A DNA stretch of 45,877 bases from positions 1 through 45,877 of the forward strand of contig WHST01000041.1 in assembly GCA_009379955.1 (NCBI GenBank). Direction: 5' to 3'. This document shows positions 32,203 through 39,872 of this stretch, piece after piece (the first letter of the stretch is position 1; every line of letters begins with the position of its first letter). This stretch comes from Streptosporangiales bacterium (GTDB taxonomy: Bacteria > Actinomycetota > Actinomycetes > Streptosporangiales > WHST01). The position numbers and the translations under genes are program-made. The notes beneath the pieces were generated by a model. It did no database searches. It was given only the letters and a program-made list of their open reading frames with translations, and had not been told where the DNA came from.

Positions 32203-33701
32203 CCGACCGTGTCCCCGACCTCGCCACGCGCGTGTCGATCGAGACTGAGTTCGGGTCGGCCGTAGACGCGAGGCTGACTGCCGACGTCGCCCGGATCGCT
32301 GACATGGTCCGGCAGCCGAGCGTCAGCATCGACGGGCTGGGCGTGCGCGAGTCCGGGCACCAGCTCGCCGACGCCCTGCGCGAGCTGGGCTGCGACGAGG
32401 TCGAGGTCGTCGACACCCCCGCACATCCCGTCGTCTGGGCGTACCTCGACGCGGGCGCCGACCGCACCCTCGTCAACTACGGCATGTACGACACCCGACC
32501 GACGGGCGATCCCAAGTCCTGGACCGGCGGCGATCCGTTCAGCGGCACCGTCGCTCCGGCCGACGGCTTCCCTGCGGTGATGTACGGGCGCGGCGGGCTC
32601 GTACCGAAGGGACCGACCGTCGCCTGGCTGGCCGCGATCACCACCTACCGCGAGGCGCGCGGCCAGCTCCCGTTCAACATCGCCTTCCTCTTCGAGGGCA
32701 GCGAGATCATCGGCAGCCCGGGTTACCTCGACGTGGCCGCGCGCTACGCCGACCGCATCACCGACCCCTTCGGATGTGTCTATCTCCGCGCCTCGCAGAA
32801 GCTCACCGGCGAGATGCAGCTCTTCCTCGGCTACAAGGCTTTCTTCACCATCGAGCTCACCGCCAGCGGAGCGTCGTGGGGCCGTGGTCCGTCGACGGCG
32901 GCCGTGCACAGCGCGAACCGGACGATCGTCGACAGCCCGACCGAGCGGCTCGTTCACGCTCTCTCGACACTCGTGACGCCCGACGGTGAGATCGCCGTGG
33001 AGGGCTGGCGTCCGGGCTACACCGGTGACGTCCTCCGCCCCACGGAGAAGCCGCTGGTCGACGCGCTCGTCGAGCGCTACCGCGGCGCACCGTGGCAGGA
33101 GGTGATGCCCGGACTCGCCGGCGGCGGTGTGGAGCGTTTCGCCGGAGACGTGCTGGGGAAGGACGTCCTCGACCGCTACCTCTACGCGTCGAGCCTGAAC
33201 ATCCAGGGGCTCTACGCCGGCTACACCGGGCCGGGCACGCGCACGTACACCATCCCGTCGGCCGCCTCGGCACTGCTCGACCTGCGGCTGGTCACGGACC
33301 AGTCGACCGACGAGGTCATCGGGGCCCTGCGCGAGCACCTCGACGCGCACGGGTACCGGGACATCGAGATGGACGTACGCGGGGCGTTCGACGGGTGGAC
33401 CAGCTCGCCCGACTCCCCGCTCGTGTCGGCGTTCGTCGACGCCTCCGAACAGTTCGGCGCATCCATGGACCTCTGGCCGCGCACCGGCGGCGGCGGGCCG
33501 TGGGCGGCACTCGCCCGCCGATTCGACGTTCCGGTGATCATGGGTGCGGGCGTCGGGACCGGGAAGCGCGGCGGAGCCGTCGACGAGTACCTCGTCATCG
33601 ACGGCGGAGGCAGGGCCCCTGGGCTCCGCGAGATGGAGCTCTTCGGCATCACCTTCATCGACGACCTCGGCAGAGTGCTGGCGGCAGAGGAGAACCGATG
33701 A
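32199..33701 (+). CDS. M20-family homologue lacking the canonical metal ligands
   Basis: 500 aa, the length and layout of M20 dipeptidases (catalytic halves about 25-205 and 370-500, lid between). Every standard metal position is changed: HxD reads Met96 (NYGMYDTRP), GRGxxDDKG reads GRGGLVPKG (Leu134-Val135-Pro136), the Glu pair reads Glu169-Ile170 in EGSEIIGS, the SDT region reads RAS (197-199), and the last His reads Gly (RGGAVDEY, 457-464). The lid motif HSG is also absent. The surrounding fold is well kept, so this is a deliberate family branch, not a decayed gene. Activity cannot be assumed; a metal-free hydrolase, a binding protein or another chemistry are open. Confidence 0.8.
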   Translation: MTDRVPDLATRVSIETEFGSAVDARLTADVARIADMVRQPSVSIDGLGVRESGHQLADALRELGCDEVEVVDTPAHPVVWAYLDAGADRTLVNYGMYDTRPTGDPKSWTGGDPFSGTVAPADGFPAVMYGRGGLVPKGPTVAWLAAITTYREARGQLPFNIAFLFEGSEIIGSPGYLDVAARYADRITDPFGCVYLRASQKLTGEMQLFLGYKAFFTIELTASGASWGRGPSTAAVHSANRTIVDSPTERLVHALSTLVTPDGEIAVEGWRPGYTGDVLRPTEKPLVDALVERYRGAPWQEVMPGLAGGGVERFAGDVLGKDVLDRYLYASSLNIQGLYAGYTGPGTRTYTIPSAASALLDLRLVTDQSTDEVIGALREHLDAHGYRDIEMDVRGAFDGWTSSPDSPLVSAFVDASEQFGASMDLWPRTGGGGPWAALARRFDVPVIMGAGVGTGKRGGAVDEYLVIDGGGRAPGLREMELFGITFIDDLGRVLAAEENR

Positions 33702-33769
33702 CCCGGCAGCCCCCCGCCGTCGCTGCCCGCCCGCGCGCCGCGCCCCGCTCCTGGACGACCCCAGCGTGC

Positions 33770-34567
33770 TCACGGCCGCGTGTGCGGGGGATCCTCGAAG
33801 TGGAGCTCGGTCAGCGGCGTTGTGCTCCGGAAGCTGAACCGGCTCGACGGGTAGAGCGACGTGCCGGTGATGACGGTCGACCCCGCGGGGTTGGCACACC
33901 AGAGCTCGCGGGTGAGCAGGGGTTCCCCGACCCCGCACTCCAGCGTGCGCGCGTACTCCTTGGTGCAGATCGCCGCACCGATGTCCGAGCGCATCGTCAC
34001 CACGCGCAGACCGATCTCCTCCATCACACCGAACACCGACGTGCGCGCGAAGTCGGCCGCTGTCGACTCGTCCGCCACCTGGGGAAGGAGCCAGCGTGTG
34101 TCCCAGGCGACGGGGACGCCGCGGACCCTTCGGCGGCGCTCGAGGTAGGTCAGACCGCTGTCCTCGGCCAGGCCGAACCGGACGGCGATGTGGGCAGGCG
34201 GGACGCGCAGCCCGAAGTCGAGGACCTCGCCGGACACGTCGGGGCTCTGTGTGCGCCACGCGTCGGGGTAGCCGTGCCCGGTCATGTGGTCGAGCTCGTC
34301 GGTCAGTCGCGGCGTGGCGAAGGTGCCCTTCGAGCGCACGCGGTAGACGGCTCCCGCGTTGACGAGTTGCGTGTACGCCTGGCGCACGGTCATGACGCTC
34401 ACGCCGAAACGCTGGGCCAGCTCGATCTCACCTGGGAGGGGTGCTTCGACGCCGCCGCCGTCGGCCAGCAACTGCCAGAGATGGCGTTCGATGGAGACGT
34501 ATGCCGCCTCGCGCTTGCCCGACTGTCGTGCTCCGTCGTCGGGATCCTTCGCTAGAGAAACCGGCAC
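33770..34567 (-). CDS. GntR family regulator, HutC/UTRA type
   Basis: 265 aa. Winged helix at about 22-90 (LPGEIELAQRFGVSVMTVRQ, AYTQLVNAGAVYRVRSKGTF). UTRA ligand domain from about 110 to 255 (GLTYLERRRRVRGVPVAWDT, GEPLLTRELWCANPAG). It converges on the M20-like gene and diverges from the binding-protein gene, so it very likely controls both flanking transcripts in response to the imported compound or a metabolite of it. The GTG start leaves only 54 bases of shared promoter. Confidence 0.88.
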   Translation of the reverse strand: MPVSLAKDPDDGARQSGKREAAYVSIERHLWQLLADGGGVEAPLPGEIELAQRFGVSVMTVRQAYTQLVNAGAVYRVRSKGTFATPRLTDELDHMTGHGYPDAWRTQSPDVSGEVLDFGLRVPPAHIAVRFGLAEDSGLTYLERRRRVRGVPVAWDTRWLLPQVADESTAADFARTSVFGVMEEIGLRVVTMRSDIGAAICTKEYARTLECGVGEPLLTRELWCANPAGSTVITGTSLYPSSRFSFRSTTPLTELHFEDPPHTRP

Positions 34568-34575
34568 ACCCCCAC

Positions 34576-34615
34576 GGTATAGAGCTGCGAACGATCAACG
34601 CAATCACGAGAGGAG
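34576..34615. promoter_or_regulatory. Divergent promoter between GntR and ABC importer genes
   Basis: The 54-bp gap holds TATAGA at 34578-34583 as a rightward -10 and, on the other strand, an overlapping TATACC (34576-34581) about 8 bases from the regulator start. The ribosome site of the binding-protein gene is AGGAG at 34611-34615. No convincing -35 in either direction. Confidence 0.35.
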
Positions 34616-34621
34616 TTCCCG

Positions 34622-35704
34622 ATGGACGAAACGAGGGTCCTTCACGTCCCGGTGTCCCGCCGCGCTCTGTTCGCCGGCGCGTTCGGTGCGGCCGGCCTGG
34701 CCCTGCTCCCCGGCTGCACCATCGGAGGTGGCAAGGGCGACGGCAAGGCCACGACCAAGCTGACGGCGACCGAGTGGGGCGGCGTCTGGGATCAGGCCCT
34801 GACCCAGATGGCGGCCGACTTCACCGAGGCGACCGGGTTCACCATGGTCAACTCGATCGACAACAACAACGGCCTGGTGAAGATCCAGCAGAATCCCGAC
34901 CTCTACCAGGTCGCCTGGCTGACGGCCGACAAGTCGACCGCTGGCCTGAGGTCCGGAGACGTGCAGGCCATCGACACCAAGAAGGTCGAGCGGTACGCCG
35001 ACCTCTACCCGAACATCGTGAAGGCGCTGCGGATCGAACAGGGGCTCTCCGGTGTCCCGGTGAGCTGGGGTGCCACCGGCATCCTCTACCGACGTGACCT
35101 CGTGGGCTGGGACATCAAGACCTGGAAGGATCTCTGGGACGAGCGCCTCGCCAAGTCGATCGCCATCCAGGCGATGCCCGCGCTCGGCTCGGCGTCGACG
35201 GTCCGGATGGCCGCACGCACGTGGGGCTCGGGACCGGACGACCTCGACGCCGCATGGGCCGCCCTCGAGAAGCTCGCGCCCAACGTGCAGTACCAGTACA
35301 CGATCAGCTCGGACACCGTGAACAAGCTCGCCAACGGCAGCCTCAAGGTGGCCACGACGTTCGCGAACTTCGGCCTGCCGCTGGCCGACCGCGGCGTCGA
35401 GGTCGTCGTTCCGGCCGAGGGCGGGCCGTGGAGCCCGCAGGTGATCTCGATCCCGACGCAGTCGGACAACGTCGAGGGCGCCTACGCGCTCATCAACTGG
35501 ATGCTCGATCCGAAGACGCAGGCACGCTGGGTCGAGCTCACCGCCGTAGGCCCCGGCAACCAGGAGACGAAGATCCCCGCGAGCATGAAGGGCCTGCTGG
35601 TCGAGAACGACGCCGTCGCCAAGGCGGTCTGGAACGACGACTTCCTCGAGATGGGGGCCAGCCTCGACAAGTGGGCCGCGCGCTGGCAGCAGATCTTCGG
35701 CTGA
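34622..35704 (+). CDS. ABC importer substrate-binding lipoprotein (PotD/polyamine-opine type)
   Basis: 360 aa. Twin-arginine-like signal (SRRALFAGAFGAAGLALL) followed by the lipobox LLPGC, so it is exported, perhaps by Tat, and anchored as a lipoprotein. The body fits the extracellular solute-binding family of the spermidine/putrescine/opine importers (GVPVSWGATGILYRRDLVG; DLYQVAWLTADKSTAG; ALINWMLDPKTQARWVE). First gene of a five-gene rightward operon with two permeases, an ATPase and an amidohydrolase. Ligand unknown; the amidase and cyclase-like genes suggest an N-acyl or glutamyl compound. Confidence 0.87.
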   Translation: MDETRVLHVPVSRRALFAGAFGAAGLALLPGCTIGGGKGDGKATTKLTATEWGGVWDQALTQMAADFTEATGFTMVNSIDNNNGLVKIQQNPDLYQVAWLTADKSTAGLRSGDVQAIDTKKVERYADLYPNIVKALRIEQGLSGVPVSWGATGILYRRDLVGWDIKTWKDLWDERLAKSIAIQAMPALGSASTVRMAARTWGSGPDDLDAAWAALEKLAPNVQYQYTISSDTVNKLANGSLKVATTFANFGLPLADRGVEVVVPAEGGPWSPQVISIPTQSDNVEGAYALINWMLDPKTQARWVELTAVGPGNQETKIPASMKGLLVENDAVAKAVWNDDFLEMGASLDKWAARWQQIFG

Positions 35705-35735
35705 GGCGAGCGACCACGGACGTGAGGAGTCCGAC

Positions 35736-36581
35736 ATGACCCCGACGATCCCGCCGCCGGCCCGAACCACGCGCGTCAGGCCGGACGCCCGTGGAAAGCT
35801 CCTGGTGCTCCCGCTCTTCTGTTACACCCTGGCGGTGTTCGTCGTTCCGCTCGTGCTGCTCGTCCGCACGTCGTTCGCGGAGACGGTCACCGGCGGCATC
35901 GGCAGTTTCACTCTCGAACACTACGAGCGCTTCTTCACCACGAGGTTCTACTGGCAGGTCCTGCTCACCACGCTCGTCCTGTCGCTGCTCGCGTCATTGA
36001 TCGTCGCCGTCTTCGGGGTGCCGTACGCCTACGGGTTACTGCGCAGGCCCCGCGGTCGGGCGTTCTTCCTGTTCGCTCTCATCGCGCCGCTGCTCGTCAA
36101 CCAGGTGGTCCGCGTGTTCGGCTTGCAGATCCTGGTCAACTCGATCAACACGCAGCTCGAGAAGATCGGCGTGCCACAGTTGCCGTTCACCTACAGCTTC
36201 GAAGCGGTCCTGCTCGGGCAGGTGCTCTTCCTCTTCCCCTTCATGGTGATCGCCGTGTACTCCTCGCTCGGACGCCTGCCGCTCGCGGTCGAGGAGGCGG
36301 CGGCCACGCTGGGCGCGAGCCGCCTCCGCGTCTTCCGCCACGTCGTCCTGCCCGCGGCACGGCCGGGCATCATCGCGGGCTTCGTCCTCACGTTCACCAC
36401 CTCGACCGGTGCGTACCTCATTCCCCGGATGCTGGGCGGCGGCAACGTCACGACCGTTCCCCTGCTCATCTACAACGACGTGTCACAGGGACAGTCGATC
36501 GCGATGGCCGCCGTCGTGGGTCTGGTCCTGACGATCATCGTCGTGCCCATCCTGCGGCTCGGTACGGGAAGGGAACGATGA
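35736..36581 (+). CDS. ABC importer permease (PotB type)
   Basis: 281 aa. Six membrane segments with the inner-membrane ABC loop EEAAATLGASRLRVFRHVVLP (EAA motif) near residues 187-207. The N-terminus starts with a Pro/Arg-rich cytosolic tail. Lies 31 bases after the binding-protein gene, and its stop overlaps the next permease start. Confidence 0.9.
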   Translation: MTPTIPPPARTTRVRPDARGKLLVLPLFCYTLAVFVVPLVLLVRTSFAETVTGGIGSFTLEHYERFFTTRFYWQVLLTTLVLSLLASLIVAVFGVPYAYGLLRRPRGRAFFLFALIAPLLVNQVVRVFGLQILVNSINTQLEKIGVPQLPFTYSFEAVLLGQVLFLFPFMVIAVYSSLGRLPLAVEEAAATLGASRLRVFRHVVLPAARPGIIAGFVLTFTTSTGAYLIPRMLGGGNVTTVPLLIYNDVSQGQSIAMAAVVGLVLTIIVVPILRLGTGRER

Positions 36582-37375
36582 CCGTGCGCCGGACCTCCCT
36601 CTACAACTGGATCGTCGCCGTGGTCATGGTGCTGCCGCTCGTCGTCATCATCGCCGTGTCCGTCAACCCGAGTCAGTACTCGCTCTTCCCGCCCGAGGGG
36701 TTCTCCCTCACCTGGTACGCCGCAGCCTTCACCAACCTGGCCTTCGTCAACGCGCTCCTGCTCAGCCTGCAGATCGCGTTGATATCCACGCTGGTCTCAC
36801 TCGCGCTCGGCACGTCGGCGGCGTTCGCGGTGCGCCGACTCCGGTCGAGCGGCGGCCGGGTCCTCACCGCCGCGCTCGCCACGACGGCGCGCATCGTGCC
36901 CGAGGTACTACTCGGGCTGGGCCTGTTCATCTACTTCGGCAACGTCATCCCGGTGGGCCTCGGCGCTCCGGCAATCGTCTTCGGCCATGTGCTGATCTGC
37001 CTCCCGATCGCGTTCCAAGTCGTCGTATCCGCCCTCGCCCAGCAGGATCGCTCCCTGCAGGAGGCGGCCGCGACCCTCGGCGCCGGCCCTCTCGCCACGT
37101 TCCTCCGAGTGACGGTCCCCACGCTCGCACCCGGGCTCATCGGTGCCGGGTTGCTGTGCTTCGTGTTCTCGTTCGACAACGTGAACATCTCGCTCTTCCT
37201 GGCCGCGCCCGGAGAGTCGCCGCTGCCGATCCAGATGTACAGCTACCTCGACTTCCGTTCCGATCCGATGGTCGCCGCGATGTCGTCGGCGCTCGTGGCG
37301 CTCGGCGTCGTGATCTTCTTCGTGGCCAACCGGGTCGGCGCACTCAGATTCCTCGAGAACGGAGCACTGCGATGA
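36578..37375 (+). CDS. ABC importer permease (PotC type)
   Basis: 265 aa, six membrane segments. The EAA loop is LQEAAATLGAGPLATFLRVT followed by VPTLAPGL. Forms the membrane channel with the product of the gene before it. ATGA overlaps on both sides show tight coupling in the importer operon. Confidence 0.9.
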   Translation: MTVRRTSLYNWIVAVVMVLPLVVIIAVSVNPSQYSLFPPEGFSLTWYAAAFTNLAFVNALLLSLQIALISTLVSLALGTSAAFAVRRLRSSGGRVLTAALATTARIVPEVLLGLGLFIYFGNVIPVGLGAPAIVFGHVLICLPIAFQVVVSALAQQDRSLQEAAATLGAGPLATFLRVTVPTLAPGLIGAGLLCFVFSFDNVNISLFLAAPGESPLPIQMYSYLDFRSDPMVAAMSSALVALGVVIFFVANRVGALRFLENGALR

Positions 37376-38478
37376 TCGCCGCCCCGCCCACCGAGTCCTT
37401 TCTCTCGATCGAGGGTGTCACCAAGCGCTTCGACCAGGGCGGCGGCGTCTCCGACGTGAGCCTGTCGCTGCCGCGCGGCAAGATGCTCGTGCTGCTCGGT
37501 CCCAGCGGCTCGGGCAAGACCACGTTGCTGCGCTCCATCGCCGGACTGGAGCGTCCCGACTCCGGTGCGCTCACGCTGGACGGAGCGACGATGAACGGCA
37601 TACCTACCCACAAGCGCGGTGTAGGGATGGTCTTCCAGACCTGGGCCCTGTTCCCGTTCCTCACGGTCGCGGAGAACGTCGCGTTCGGACTGAAGATGGC
37701 GGGGCTGCCGAAACGGGAACAAGTCGCGCGCGTCGCCGAGGCGCTCGACCTGGTGCATATGAGCGGCTTCGGCGACCGCAAGCCCGCCCAGCTCAGTGGC
37801 GGCCAGCAACAACGCGTTGCGCTTGCGCGTGCCATCGTCACCCGCCCGAAGTTGCTGCTCTTCGACGAGCCGCTCTCCAGCCTCGACCAGAAGATCCGGG
37901 TCGAACTGCGGACGCAGCTGCGACAGATCCAGCTGGATCTCGGCTTCACCGGCGTCTACGTCACGCACGACCACTCCGAGGCGCTCGCACTGGGGGACGA
38001 GATCGCAGTGATGCGCGACGGGTACGTCGTCGAGACCGGTGGCCCGGTCGAGATGTTCACCAGCCCGAAGCACTCGTATACGGCGCAGTTCCTGTCGGTC
38101 GGGACGACGCTCCCGATCGAGAGCGTGGACCCCACCACGGCGACCGTGACGACATCGTCCGGGCTCGCCCTCGCCCTGCCCGGCACCGCCGCGTCCGCGG
38201 CGGTCACGGGGAAGGTCGTCCTCGTGCCCACCCGGGCGGTGACGCTGCTGCCCCGCGGGACAGGTGAAGACACCGAGCGGGACGACCATGACAACGTCTT
38301 CGACGGCGAGGTCACCGCGGTCGAGTTCGAGCAGGTCAGCGTGCTGTACACCGTGCGGACAGCCGAGGGGAGCGTCGAACTGCGCAGCAGCGAGCCGCTC
38401 GACTCGCCGCTGGCCGGCGTCGGCGCGCCCGTCAGCATCGTGGTCGACGCCAGAAGGGTTTCGGTGATCGAACCGTGA
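37372..38478 (+). CDS. ABC importer ATP-binding protein (PotA type)
   Basis: 368 aa from the ATG at 37372, which overlaps the permease stop. Walker A GPSGSGKT at 43-50, Q-loop FQTWALFPFLT, signature LSGGQQQR, Walker B LLLFDEP, and the H-loop VTHDHSEAL. A C-terminal TOBE-type domain (about 265-368) is present as in PotA/FbpC. Powers the two permeases. Confidence 0.9.
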   Translation: MIAAPPTESFLSIEGVTKRFDQGGGVSDVSLSLPRGKMLVLLGPSGSGKTTLLRSIAGLERPDSGALTLDGATMNGIPTHKRGVGMVFQTWALFPFLTVAENVAFGLKMAGLPKREQVARVAEALDLVHMSGFGDRKPAQLSGGQQQRVALARAIVTRPKLLLFDEPLSSLDQKIRVELRTQLRQIQLDLGFTGVYVTHDHSEALALGDEIAVMRDGYVVETGGPVEMFTSPKHSYTAQFLSVGTTLPIESVDPTTATVTTSSGLALALPGTAASAAVTGKVVLVPTRAVTLLPRGTGEDTERDDHDNVFDGEVTAVEFEQVSVLYTVRTAEGSVELRSSEPLDSPLAGVGAPVSIVVDARRVSVIEP

Positions 38479-39641
38479 GCGACCCGATCGCCACCGGCGT
38501 CGACGCCGACTTCGAGCGCGCGCGCGAACTGGCCGGCGTCATCCACTCCCGGCCCGAGCTCGGCTTCGCCGAGCACTTCGCCGCCGACGCTCTCACCAGG
38601 TGGCTCGGGGACAGCGGGTTCACGGTCACCACGGGCACCGCCGGTCTGCCGACCGCGTTCACCGCCGTGAGTGGATCCGGTGGCGGCACCGTGGCCTACA
38701 TGGTCGAGTACGACGCCCTCCCCGGCGGCCTCGGTCACGCCTGCGCGCACCACCTCATAGCCGGCGGCGTGACGCTGGCCGCGGTCGCGCTCGCCGCGTC
38801 TCGTGGCGACCGGCCCGGACGGATCCTCGTCGTCGGCACTCCCGCCGAGGAGGGCGGCGGCGGCAAGCAGCTGCTCCTCGACGCGGGCGCCTTCGATGGA
38901 GTCGACGCCGCGCTGATGTTCCACGGCGCCGACCGGACGATGGTCGACCGTCCCATGCTCGCCTCGCTCGTCTACCGCGCGACCTTCACCGGAACCCCGG
39001 CCCACGCCGCCAAGAACCCCGAGGCCGGCAGGAGCGCGCTGTCCGCGGCGACCCTCCTGCTCCATGCCGCCGACACGATGCGCGTCCACTTCGGGGCAGA
39101 CGCCCGACTGCACGGCATCATCGAGGACGGGGGTCAGGCGCTCAACGTCATTCCCGAACGCGCTGTCGTGGCGTTCCAGGCGCGTGCCGCGACAACCACC
39201 CGGGCACGCGAGATCGGGCGGTGGTTCGAGGAGTCGTGCCAGGCGGCGGCGACGATGACGCAGACGCGTGTCGCGGTCGACCGGCCGACGCCGGAGTACG
39301 CGCACCTGGTCAGCAACCCCGTGCTCGCCGCACAGTGCGCGCGCTACCTGGGCGATGCCGGTGAGACCGTCGAGCCCGTCGCCGCGAACGAGGCGACCGC
39401 GAGCACGGACGCCGGGAACGTGAGCCACAGGGTGCCTACCCTCCACCCGTTCGTCCGGGTGGCACCGAGAGGCACGCCCAGCCATTCGACCCTGCTGCGC
39501 GACGCCGGGCTGGAACCTCTGGCCTTCGACGGTATGCGGGCCGCCGCGAGCGCACTCGCCCGGCTGGGGGCCGATGTGCTCGACGACGAAGAGTTCCGCG
39601 CCCGGGTCCGGGCCGCGTTCGTCGACGACGCAACCCGGTAG
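38475..39641 (+). CDS. M20D family amidohydrolase
   Basis: 388 aa from a GTG overlapping the ATPase stop. Unlike the M20 homologue at 32199, its metal site looks intact: GLGHACAHHLIAGG, PAEEGGGGK with the Glu pair, and the middle His in MFHGAD. The dimer/lid domain carries GTPAHAAKNPEAGRSALSA. This branch includes aminobenzoyl-glutamate, N-acetyl and indole-acetyl amino acid hydrolases, so it should cleave an amide bond in the imported compound, in the cytosol. Confidence 0.87.
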   Translation: MSDPIATGVDADFERARELAGVIHSRPELGFAEHFAADALTRWLGDSGFTVTTGTAGLPTAFTAVSGSGGGTVAYMVEYDALPGGLGHACAHHLIAGGVTLAAVALAASRGDRPGRILVVGTPAEEGGGGKQLLLDAGAFDGVDAALMFHGADRTMVDRPMLASLVYRATFTGTPAHAAKNPEAGRSALSAATLLLHAADTMRVHFGADARLHGIIEDGGQALNVIPERAVVAFQARAATTTRAREIGRWFEESCQAAATMTQTRVAVDRPTPEYAHLVSNPVLAAQCARYLGDAGETVEPVAANEATASTDAGNVSHRVPTLHPFVRVAPRGTPSHSTLLRDAGLEPLAFDGMRAAASALARLGADVLDDEEFRARVRAAFVDDATR

Positions 39642-39776
39642 AGGTGCTCGCTCGGCGAATCGGACACGGGGCGTCACCGTCGGCAAAGATCTCAAAATGA
39701 TCACGCCGGTAAAGTCCGTTATCAGAGGTATATCATCACTTGTCGTATAGCCGAGTGACGCGTCCTCGGCTACTGT

Positions 39777-39864
39777 CCCGAACTTGTCCGGACGTCCGAA
39801 CCCCACACGGGGACAACGTCCGGGGGGAACGGATGTTCGGGTGACCTCTCGCCCCCAACGGAGG
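39777..39864 (+). promoter_or_regulatory. Structured 5' leader of the second GH26-like gene
   Basis: Nested stems: CCCGAAC 39777-39783 with 39835-39841; CCGGACGT 39788-39795 with 39816-39823; CCCC 39801-39804 with 39809-39812. A further CCTC at 39845-39848 can pair with the GAGG of the ribosome site at 39861-39864. Upstream, an AT-rich patch (39711-39751) is a likely promoter. The shape suggests an RNA control element; in actinomycetes c-di-AMP riboswitches precede wall hydrolases, but this one is shorter than that class and the match is not established. Confidence 0.4.
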
Positions 39865-39872
39865 ATGCCCCA

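Noticed and set aside
32199-33701. The M20-like gene as a pseudogene
   Set aside because: The frame is full length, has overlapping start and stop with its neighbour, and normal codon use; only active-site positions differ.
39777-39864. Firm assignment of the leader as a c-di-AMP (ydaO) riboswitch
   Set aside because: The length is too short and the two-fold repeated core of that class is not visible; kept only as an unassigned structured leader.
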